The notes beneath the pieces were generated by a model, which ran no database searches, was not told the DNA's origin, and saw only the letters and a program-made list of their open reading frames with translations. This document shows, one piece after another, positions 1-9,598 of a DNA stretch of 64,000 bases. The translations under genes and the position numbers were made by a program. The stretch's first letter is position 1. Each line of letters starts with the position of its first letter. Origin of the DNA: Pyrrhosoma nymphula (taxonomy: Eukaryota > Arthropoda > Insecta > Odonata > Coenagrionidae); contig OY754336.1 of the NCBI GenBank assembly GCA_963573305.1, positions 14,730,699 through 14,794,698 on the forward strand, given 5' to 3'.

Positions 1-947
1 TGCTCGGTATCTGCGAAACAATCTCATCCAGGTTGATGGGAAAAATTTGAGCATTTTTGCTTGAAAACCGGAAGATGAAGCATTGAGTCCTACTTCCGTT
101 TTACAAACGTTTCCGTTTCATTATTCCGCGCCTCTAGTCTCAAGGTGAACTGCCTATTTCACCAATATTCACGCTGGACATGTGCCTGTCATTTTCCTAC
201 GTCACCAAGTGAAGGAATAAGTAAATAACTGCCGATGATTCGTAAATAAATCACGCATCCGAGGCTCTTGGTGATTACTTTTGGTGCATAACCCAAGAAA
301 ATCGAATTCGGAATCAATGGTGCGCGGAAAACTGGAACTTTCTTTAATTGCAGGCATATAATTGTGCATCTGATGCCATATACCTACTTGCATAATTGAC
401 TGCTTCACGGAAGAAACGTTTTAATATTCATGGTTATAGATGGAATATTTGTCTTGTTAATCAGTATTTTTTAGAGAGATATTATCAATTATTATGAAAC
501 CGCTCATACTCTGAGGCAAGATTTATTATTTGTATTGACAAGTAAGATGCCGCCGTGGGTTTGGCTAGGGATATGTGCTCACCATAATATAACCATGGGA
601 TTTTAATAAATTCATTACTTCATTTAAGAATCATATCAGCGAAGGTCGTTTCTTATTCTTTGAGTAAAGATACTTCGAAAATCCGGGTTATGCAGAAATA
701 GTTTTTTGAGGATGAGCTTATTCGGTTCGGAAAAGTCCTTATTTTTTCTGTCGTTCTGAATAATTTTGGTTGGTGAGGTAAAACAAATCAATTAGTTATC
801 GCAGCTATAAAAAAATCACTCTTATCTCTAATCTCCAGGAAAACAAAAATCTTCCCGGATAAAAAAAGATATTTTTCTCAAGAGACGACTTTCTAAAGCG
901 CATCCCATTAAATTAAAGTTTTTCAAAAGTTGTACTAACGCTACGCG
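1..947. other. no gene recognised
   Basis: AT-rich sequence. The open frames are short (under 70 codons), lack recognisable motifs and are consistent with chance. I see no convincing repeat or RNA gene in this stretch. Confidence 0.5.
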
Positions 948-1060
948 CTTCGGTGGCGGTAAGATTTTAGTCTTCGTCTGCTAATCCTAAGGCCGCGATT
1001 TCAGGTACCGCCTATGAGGAATTTCCACTGCTCCAGACATGGGTGTTTATACAATGTAAA
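948..1060 (+). repeat. degenerate tRNA-derived SINE
   Basis: This stretch lines up by eye with the better preserved SINE at 21776-21910. The shared blocks come in the same order: ggtggcgg (box A region), a tctgc block, an aaggccgc block, a decayed box B region, ccgcct, then an agg-attt-cc tail and tgggtgtt. Box B is mutated away from GGTTCGANTCC, so this copy is probably transcriptionally dead. It would have been mobilised by a LINE reverse transcriptase. The end point is approximate and no TSD was identified. Confidence 0.5.
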
Positions 1061-1213
1061 TGACTTTAATTCAAGAAATCTATGTATGTGCTTCACATTC
1101 CCTCAAATAAAGACCTTGTTATCTGACACTAAGTATTCAACCAGAATCAGTTGATCGCGGCAACACATGGGCTATTTTTCCAATCGTTGCGATTGCACAA
1201 ATGATGCAAAAAG

Positions 1214-1310
1214 CATGGTGGCGTAGCTGGCTTACACACCTGACCGGCAATTGGGAGATCATGGTTCGAATCTACGTCAAGTCGAAGGATTTTTTCATGG
1301 CGAATTTCAC
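1214..1310 (+). repeat. tRNA-derived SINE head
   Basis: A box A-like block (tggcgtagctgg, about 1219-1230) is followed about 35 bases later by a good RNA polymerase III box B (GGTTCGAATCT, about 1263-1273), then cgaaggatttttt and a non-tRNA tail. The spacing fits a tRNA-derived promoter, but the flanks do not close into a tRNA acceptor stem, so a SINE is more likely than a tRNA gene. The 3' boundary is uncertain. Confidence 0.55.
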
Positions 1311-2042
1311 CATCTTTGGTGTACATGGGCATTCTTCGTTTTTACCGATCCTAAATCCATCAGCAATCTGATTGCGAGGCACAACATGAATGCTTAAAGA
1401 AGACTTTTCAGAATGATAACATGCATTAAACGATACAATCACCACTTCGATTAAAATACCAAGAAGTATTTCGACGCTAGATTGCTTAGCAATATATCTT
1501 AGAAATTGCCAAAGGAAATCTTTTTAGGAAAAAATTGCTTTTGAATTGGGGAAAATCTGTATTAACGCCGATCGCAGTCACTAAGAAGTCTCCACCGCTT
1601 CGTTCGGAAGATCACTGCGATACCGAACGTAGTTAAATTTCAAAAGGTATATTCCGAACGTAAATTTTAAACAAATAATCGATAGTACCTCATCTTCTAT
1701 ATTACTAACTGCCAACAGTTCAGTTGTTACTACCTCTTGATGTTTCAAACATACACCGCCATTTTTTTCTTCTCACAAAAAATCACTCTTAAGAGCCATG
1801 GCCTTCCTTTCTTTTCGGACTGATTTAGCAATTTTTGACCAAAATTTTCACACAATAATCCATTATAAGCACTATAAAAATTTCAGAGTTTTGCGTTGAT
1901 GTCCAAGATTGCAGTTTTGTGTCTCTCGATGTCCATGTCTTTGTGTTATTTACCGCTCAATTGCAACGTGCTCGTTTTCCTCTATACATATATATGAAAA
2001 TCTTGAATATTACGTCAGTTTTATCCTTTTTGATGCGCCAAG
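1311..2042. other. no gene recognised
   Basis: AT-rich intergenic sequence. No coding similarity, tandem repeat or strong hairpin was seen. Confidence 0.5.
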
Positions 2043-2554
2043 TACAAGTATAGACGTACGATTTAAGTTTTTCCCGGTGAATAATATTTTGGAATTGTTC
2101 TCGGACTCTGCACCAGGTAATTGGCTTCATATTGGCCGACGCGACGTTTCGGAAAACGACTTGATTTCCGTTTTCCATTTACTCTCTCTGTGTAGGATTG
2201 TACACTGAACTGAATTGACCGTTGGACGAGTCCAACAATTAAGCTCCGGTGTCGTCTGATTGGCTGATGTTCCTTTGAAATCTTTTCTGTTCTTTCTTGG
2301 GCACCTATAATAAATTGCATGAAAAACATAAAGAAATAACAGAAAAAAATTCAAAGGAGCGTTAGCCAATCAGACGACACCGGAGCTTAATTGTTGGACT
2401 CGTCAAACGGTCAATTCAGTTCAGTGTAAAATCCTACATAGAGAGAGTAACACGCCTTGAAAATTGAAAACAAGTCGTTTTCCGAAACGTCGGCCAATAG
2501 GAAGCCAATTACCTGGTGCAGAGCCCGAGAACCATTTCTATATACAAGTATAGA
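2043..2554. mobile_element. foldback element, probably Penelope-derived
   Basis: Two long inverted arms (about 2098-2285 and 2345-2531, some mismatches and indels) surround a spacer of about 60 bases. A 12-base direct repeat, tacaagtataga, lies at 2043-2054 and 2543-2554 and could be the TSD, which puts the insert at 2055-2542 with a roughly 43-base non-palindromic left end. The right arm has a CTTGAAA block, a GAAAAC/GTTTTC stem and then CGAAACGTCGGCC. That resembles the hammerhead-type ends of Penelope-like elements. No transposase or reverse transcriptase is encoded. The open frames inside the arms are by-products of the palindrome. The PLE assignment is inference; the inverted repeat is directly visible. 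Confidence 0.6.
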
Positions 2555-4555
2555 GTTTGTAATTGAGTCTCCTTAGCTACTTGCGTCCTGAGTCGCTGCA
2601 CATGACACTAATCGTGAAAAATTATGTCCGTGAATTAGCATGATGATTTTCTTTATAATGAGTGGTTGATGCTTAGTTTTCTACGATGTGTAATAAGATG
2701 TGCATGCACGTTATTTAAAACAATTAACAATACTATTAAATAACTTTATTTAGAACATGGAATCTCATGTCCCCTAGGTTCATGTGGAATAGGTTCAAGT
2801 GAACCATACAAAATATGAGTATAAGACTAATAATTACATTACATTGATTAATTTCATGGTTTAGGCCTTGAGGGGCACCTTAATAAATAATATCACCAAA
2901 AATGAAAAACAAAAATACAAATATGGATTAACTAAACATTGACTTTCTCTAAAATTACATAACATATCAACCAAACATAATTTAGCATGAAATATAGCAC
3001 ATGTAACAATATCAGGGCTTGAATATAATGAGTATAGGTTTACATATTATGCTGCAAGCTTTAACTGCATTAGGACCACGTATTATCAATTTGAGCATAT
3101 GGAGGTGAGATATTGAAATAATTTTGACCGGAACGAATTTATGGACGATGCTTGACGAATATGTTGAGGAAGGCAATGCCATAGTTTTAAAGCTTTAACC
3201 GAGAAGGAAGAGTTTAGTAGTACGGTGAATGGGAATGTAAAGTATGTCCGGGGGGGTGTGCGCAGAGTTTTTTGTCGGACGTCTGAGGTGAATAAAAATA
3301 ACTCCGTTAATTAGTCAGGTGTTCTGAACTTGAGGATTTTTAATAGGAAGGATCCTAAGAAATGTTTTCTTCGGTTTCGCACGGTAAGAAAATTTGCTAG
3401 CTTGCGCGCAAGTGATATGTGATCAACTTTTGGGATCAAATAAATGAAGCGAATACATGTATTCAATGTCCTTTGAAGTTTTAAGTGTGGGTCTTCCCGA
3501 ATAGTGCAATAACTCAGCAGTTATCGAATATTGGTAACATAAGTGAGCAAACAAGTTCATGTCGAATTTGGGTAAAATCTCATTTTTATTTAGTGGTTTA
3601 GATATTTAAATATTTGAAGTAATTTTACGAAACTTCTTTACTGCTAGACATACGTTAATTTTTTATACAATTGTCATTTAATCATTAAAAAATCATTATT
3701 CTTTATTATCTGAGGCGTGGCTACAATTTGTGTTGCTTTTGCGACGAGTTCTTCATGAATTTATTAGGAAACGGGTACATTTTCGTTACAATACTTTTAT
3801 GAACACTAACATTCCCGGCTGAACCTACGACTGACCTCTGTGTGAATCCCTACTCAAATGAAACGCCCTAAACAAAAAAAAGTCATCTTTGGAGAGGGCA
3901 GTCACCTTTACGATCCAGTGGGCAATGAACAACAGTGTCCGCTTCTTAGCCATGACTTGCCATTCAGTCACCGCAAAGATATGCCCAGTTTCCTTTTTTT
4001 TTGCATCCAATTCCTAGGAAGTATTGCACCAGGTGCTCGATGCATCGATTTAAGTGAACCATGAAACCACGTACCGCGAAAAAGAACTCAATGGTTCATG
4101 ATTACGATGAAATTGTTCAATGTGCACTAAGCTGTTTCCTTCAACCCTGTTGGAATTTTCCAATACACGGTGAAATTTCCATTTTAAATGCATATATGCA
4201 TTTGAAATTTAAGTAATTGTCGTTAATTAAGTTATCCATCAAAATTATTTATGCTAAATACAAGAATGGTATTAAAAATTCAACTGTGAACTGAGTTTCA
4301 TCCAATTTTACAGAAAACATATAATGGAAAATTAGTTCTAATTAATAAGAAGAAAAATTGATAAATATTAATATATAACAGGTAACCATTTAAATTTAAA
4401 ACAATCGTCATGGATTCGGCTCCTTGTGTGTAAGTCGTTTTCTGGGTGAAAACTTATTGAACAGTTTTCTTGTTATACATAGTTTCGATATTTTACCTCA
4501 TAGCCTTTATTGTTTCAAATAAGTGTGTTTACGCCCATTAGGGTTGAAATTAAGT
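2555..4555. other. no gene recognised
   Basis: AT-rich sequence with only short, motif-free open frames, such as the overlapping frames at 3825-4064. No recognisable mobile element ends were seen. Confidence 0.45.
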
Positions 4556-4646
4556 GAGTGGGATATACATAATGAATAAAGACACTTGGTAATCTTCCAC
4601 AGATTTATTTATTTGACGCGACGCGTTTCACACGAGTGGGATATAC
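4556..4646 (-). mobile_element. 5'-truncated PLE-like fragment with TSD
   Basis: A perfect 13-base direct repeat, gagtgggatatac, at 4556-4568 and 4634-4646 brackets a 65-base insert (4569-4633). On the minus strand the insert begins GTGTGAAACGCGTCG, continues with GTCAAATAAAT and ends near CTTTATTCATTAT. The GAAACGCGTCG block is like the 3' half of a hammerhead motif in Penelope-like element ends. A TSD around a 5'-truncated insert is what incomplete target-primed reverse transcription leaves. The family call rests on motif recognition only. Confidence 0.6.
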
Positions 4647-4718
4647 TTATACGGGTTTTATTGATTCTGTATTCCAATTAAAACTGATGATATCAGGCCT
4701 GAGATCGTGGAAATGATG

Positions 4719-4800
4719 GATATCCATGTTGAGAAAACCAACTTTAAACTTCTCTAAGTTTGTGGAAATCACAAAGTTGGTTTTTCTCAACATGGATATC
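4719..4800. repeat. 27-base-arm hairpin
   Basis: The left arm at 4719-4745 begins gatatccatgttgag and is followed by a loop of about 27 bases. The right arm at 4773-4800 ends ctcaacatggatatc. The arms are complementary except for about one extra T. The size fits a small snap-back relic or a miRNA-like precursor. No TSD was identified. Confidence 0.6.
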
Positions 4801-5019
4801 TGTATCACTCTTTATTCTTCATAATTGTTATTTGTTCCTGCAGAAAAGAATTTAAGATGTTCTTCATTTAGATTCCTCATTTTCAGTGTCCAGTGAGAGT
4901 AGGGAAATGAATCATAGACTGTTTAAATAACATTATATAGTTAGCAGAATGTACTCTACCCTACGGTACTGCAAAAATCAATGGAAAAATCATTTACAAA
5001 ACTCTGAGATATGAACATA

Positions 5020-5584
5020 CAGATGAACCCCGCTAATCCGTCACCAGGGGGACCGAGAGCACAAAAAAGGTCGGATTATCAGAGGAACACATTTATTTAC
5101 ATAAAAACGTGATAAAACTGTAGTTTAAACAGAAAATATTGCTATATGTACGGTTTTACAGATGTAATATTACTGTAAACCATAAATTGAAGTTTACTGC
5201 GATAGAAATACTTAAGAGTAAATGAAGAGAAACATAAATTGTAGAGTCATGAAACAACATGAAACACAATAAACACTATGATCGTTTCACTATGATACAC
5301 CATGAACGTCATGAAACACTATACTGTAGATTTAATGTTCTTGCGCTGGTCGAAAGAAGTCTGTTATGTTCTTTTGCTTAGCAGACGACAATCTCAATTT
5401 TGCTGCGATGTTCCACCATTTTCGTATCCTCAAAATGTCCATTGGTGTTGACATGGAACTTTGTTCAATGTATTGAATGGCCAGATCAAATGCATTACAT
5501 AATGAAACACCGGTAAGCGACGACACGGTCGGACTAAGCGAGGAGTCGGACCATCCGAGGTCGGATTAGCAAGGGGTCCTACTG
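5020..5584 (-). mobile_element. Tigger/pogo-type deletion derivative
   Basis: The ends are related terminal inverted repeats: left CAGATGAACCCCGCTAATCC, right (reverse complement) CAGTAGGACCCCTTGCTAAT. They are flanked by TA on each side (5018-5019 and 5585-5586), as expected for the Tc1/mariner superfamily. The interior keeps only the last part of a pogo/Tigger transposase. At 565 bp it is far shorter than an autonomous Tigger (2 kb or more), so it is a non-autonomous internal-deletion copy. Subterminal sequence repeats the motif gtcgga several times near both ends. Confidence 0.75.
5332..5526 (-). pseudogene. Tigger transposase C-terminal remnant
   Basis: This open frame of 64 codons resembles the extreme C-terminus of Tigger/jerky-like transposases. 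It has an AFDLAIQYIEQ helix, then a TPMDILRIRKW block and a terminal KQKNITDFFRP, which is the PCNA-box-like QxxITDFF motif of pogo transposases. The N-terminal helix-turn-helix and CENP-B DNA-binding domains and the DDE catalytic core are missing, so it cannot catalyse transposition. The ATG at the start is incidental, because the true start was lost with the deletion. Confidence 0.7.
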
Positions 5585-7084
5585 TAATTCCGTCAGCAAA
5601 ATTCCTGAAACCTTATTTATGAATAACCTAAGTATGCTGCTGTTTTTTTAGAGTAGTTGACGGAATTAAAAAAAAACTCTTTAGTCCCGGCTTAGAGTCA
5701 CGGGTAGATTTCCATGTTTTTTTATGTTTAGAATCAGCTCATTTTGCTCACCCCTTGCAGTGAGGGTTAGTCGCATCACAAATTGTATCAGAAAAAAGTT
5801 TTAGATAATATTTAGACGGCCTACAATAGCATTGAATGAATTTAATATTATGCCTACTAATGAAGTTTCGATGTTTTTGTCCGGAAACCCCTTTTTTATC
5901 CACCCCTCGAGCTAATGGTTGGCGCTATCAAAACATCTTTGAAACGAACTTTTTGGTGTAGTCTTGGAAAGTATAGTACATTCTGACGAATGCAATATAT
6001 TTCTAACTAAGGGAGTTGTAGCGCTTTTTCAGTTTTCCAAAAACCTTCCGGTCCGATTTTTCTCATTAACGTACTTCACCGAGATTTTTCACCTTAATAC
6101 ATATTTTATAAATCAGTCTGGAAGTATGTTGTGCAAAATTACGGGAGTTATTATGACTATAAAATGCGATTGCTTGTGATCAGATTCCTTCGTGTTATTT
6201 GTTTAAAATTAAAGTACTTCTTATTCACTTTAGCATTTCCGTGTTGCTAGGTGTAATTTCGAGTCATTTACTATGAATAATGAAAAGAAAGGAAGGATGT
6301 TGCCATTGCGCACAAGAAAAAAATCTATCAAGGAATTGTACCTATAATTCTTCTGCTCATTTCATCATGAAAGAATTTATACTATTGAAATTGATTTTTT
6401 TGATTCTTGGAAAATATTTTATTTCTTAGTAAAAATTTGTCAAAATATTTTGACAAAATTAAAATAAGCTGCTTTAAAAACTCAAACCTGTGTATAGACT
6501 CGAATAATTTAAATTGTCAGCTAGGGTTCATTAGTCTTCAAACTTAACCGGCGGATAACATTTTTCTTCAGACTCAATGTTTGTTTTAATTTATGTTACA
6601 CAACTAAGTAGATAATTGTAGTTTACGTATCTATTAGGCAGTGTCAAAATAAAATTTTGAAAGATTGAAAGAAAAATGTCCGATTAAATACTGAACAAAG
6701 TGCTGAGGTAAAATGATTAGTTGATTTTTAGTACTTGTTACTTTGATAATTTAGCCTGTCAAATTTTTATCTGTACTAATTGTTGTTGTAATATGTGCCA
6801 CAGGTGGAATTTATTTATTAATTTCTCAGCCATACTATTCATGTAATCTGTATTGTCACAATTTCCTTTATGTCTTTTGTTTCCTAGTATGGCGACCTAC
6901 TATTCACATGATAAATGATTTTTGTTTTCCAATTTATTTTCTTTTTTTTCCACTTTTTTATCTCAGCAATACTATTCAGTTCAAGGACTACATTTCAATT
7001 TAATTTTTGTTTAAACTATTGTTTAGTAATGATATTATTTGTTTCCATTTTTGTTCAAAAATATATGTGTAAACAAAATGTCTA
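5585..7084. other. no gene recognised
   Basis: AT-rich intergenic DNA. Open frames stay below 75 codons and show no family motifs. Confidence 0.45.
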
Positions 7085-7132
7085 TGAGGCCTAAGCGGTA
7101 TGCGACAATAAATGCATATTATTATTATTATA
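7085..7132 (+). repeat. possible non-LTR 3' tail with (ATT)n
   Basis: The sequence aggcctaagcggtatgcgac, then aataaatgcat, runs directly into an ATT microsatellite (about 7117-7131). A polyadenylation-like AATAAA followed by short A/T repeats is typical of LINE or SINE 3' ends. The upstream sequence has no recognisable coding region, so the family is unknown. Confidence 0.3.
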
Positions 7133-9262
7133 TGTGGCCAGAAGAGTTGAAACTTGCTCGTTGATTTCGGTTAGTCTCTCATAAAAAGGGACGGAAGAAA
7201 TAAGCGTCCTATAAATTATCAATTGCAATGTGTTTGGTCGCAAGAATGTTTAATTAGCTATGAAAGTCATGAGGGAAGAGAAACTCTGGATCGACTTGTA
7301 ATGGCAACTTTCAATTCATCGGGCCAACTGGGGTCTAGTTTATTCATGGAAGGAATTGCGCAATTGATTGGTAATTTAAGTTACCGCCAACATTTCATCG
7401 AGATTCGCTCTCTCCACTAACCAGTACAGTTTTTCTCCGCGAGAGGTCCATATTGACTGGAGCCCGCGTTTTTGTTAATTTGTAAACGATTGTTTTGCAT
7501 GATTTCATAGTATGAGATCATTTAAATGCCTTATTTGAAATTTGATAATGGAAGAGTATCATAAACTAACCAAGTGATATTTTCATGATTTCATTTGGAT
7601 TCGGAAACAATGCGAATTTGGAAAGAAAATCCAATGTTAATCGTTGTCACTTCTTTCGTTCGTTGTCAAAACATCATCAATGATTCCAGGACATGAAGAG
7701 CTTTTTAAGGAATATAATGTTGATTGATATATTTTTAATAACGATCGGATGCATGTGTGGATTATAAATTACAACGCAGGAGCCGAGAAACTTCGTCTTG
7801 CCTTGACATCTCGAGTAGTATTGGGTAGTGTTGAGGATGCAATACAGAGGACTCAGTGTGTGGTTAGGCAATTCTGCCACCTACCGTGTTTATAAGGAAC
7901 TTATTCCACCTCGCCGAAGGAAGCCGGCTGGAACGCTACTTGACGCTCAAGGCTCAAAGGTGTAATTGCGTGCGTAAGATGCTGGGGCCAAGTACTTTCG
8001 GTGGCCCAAAAGAAAATGTAAAAATGTGAAACTATCCATCCTGATAATTTGTGGTTACACTTTGGAAAAACTAGAAAATATTTTACGGAGTTCACGACGC
8101 TATGCCATTCGAGGAGTTACCGACAAAAAGGGATGAATCGGGCTTTCTTGAGGGTACGCGTAGGTAATGAAACGGCGTCATTCATGTGCGTTATAATATC
8201 TACACTTTTAGCCTGTAAAAAAAGGTAATACGTCGTATGGACAAATCGTAAAAAAATATGCATTTTCAAAATTACTACTGATATTTTTGAAAATACACAT
8301 TTCTGCTGGCGGTATTTTGAACCCGAAGGAGCAACTATACGTAATTATATTGGCTCATATTGAATCCTTATTTTGGAAACTTGGACCATTGTTCCTATTC
8401 CGTATTCAACTACTGTGCGTAAAAAATATGCGAATTATATTTTGTTAAACCTTGAGTTAGGAAAATAAGGGAAAGTGCCTTGTCATAGGATCTGGGAGTA
8501 TTTGATTCAAGTATTTAATTACTCACAACTTCGGCGTAAAATATCACCTACTGGCCTTATCTTTATGAACATTAAGTGCAGTTACTTCACATAACGTTTT
8601 ATATCGTTTGAATTAAAATGCGGATGAATTAGGAATTGGAACGAGAGTCTAGATATGCGCCTGTTACTCCTCATTGCCGTCTAATGAGAATTGCTTTTTT
8701 TTTAGCTAAGCTTGATTTGTTTAAAAATTCACTTATTTCGATTTCACTGACACATCGTCTTATGTATACTATTAGATACCATTCCAATACATACGGAAAA
8801 TGCTAAATTAGAATGTGTATTTGGTTGAAGCAGAGTTTGAGTTATCTGCCGTAAATTCATATTAAGAGGCCGTGCGCCATCTTGAAGTGTGCACTAACTT
8901 ATTTCTCTACAATTGACTTCAAATTTCACGAGCTCATTATGGCCATTAAATATATGGGTTACAAGTGCTACTATATCCGCTGACATTGTGAAATTTCGAA
9001 TTGCAAGCGTAACTAATTTTTTCGTCATTCATCTTGCGTTGACAGAAATACCGTACGGGGGACACATCTTTGGGAGTTAGTTTCATAATTACGTGAGTGC
9101 GAGAAACGTAAAATGGGAGACTAAGCGTAGGTAATCGTCAAATGCGAATGCTGTTATTCTTTTTTTTATGGCGTTGCTGCTCTGGATGCTGAAGTTGTCT
9201 CGTGAGCTGGTCTTGCAAGTCTTTCCGCGACTCTAATTGAGCAAGTACTTAATTGAATCCCT
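7133..9262. other. no gene recognised
   Basis: Intergenic sequence with several open frames of 60-70 codons and no recognisable domain. No clear repeat ends were seen. Confidence 0.45.
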
Positions 9263-9598
9263 GGTTATTTTGTAATCTCACCTTTTTGAATGACTCTTTG
9301 CGGGAAGGCGGGAGATCTGTTTCGCTCTCTTAATGATCGGCTTACGATCGGCCAAGGTCCGATGGTGGCTCCATTTCACGTTCCTAACGACAGGTGAGAT
9401 GGAACTAATGAAATGAGGAGCCAAACGAAACGGATCAAGAGTCGAAAGATACGGATCAAGAGTCGAAAGAGCGGATGAATCAAATAAATAGACCGGCAGT
9501 TCACCACGCCGCCTGGGTGGCGGAGTTGAACTACAAAAAATGACGTAATTTTCCACATTTTATGACGTATTCTCACTTAAGTGAGATTACAAAATAAC
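9263..9598. mobile_element. 336-bp terminal-inverted-repeat MITE
   Basis: The left end starts GGTTATTTTGTAATCTCAC and the right end is its reverse complement (about 9580-9598), giving 19-base terminal inverted repeats. The interior has no transposase. It holds a 21-base tandem duplication (acggatcaagagtcgaaaga at 9430 and 9451), and the palindrome tctcacttaagtgaga overlaps the right end. The flanks both contain ccctg but at offset positions, so the TSD and the superfamily are unresolved. The open frames across it are chance. Confidence 0.6.

Noticed and set aside
1214..1310. True tRNA gene
   Set aside because: Good box B, but the flanking sequence does not form an acceptor stem or a closed cloverleaf. 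The same reasoning applies to the tRNA-like heads at 18646, 21776, 22060 and 54331.
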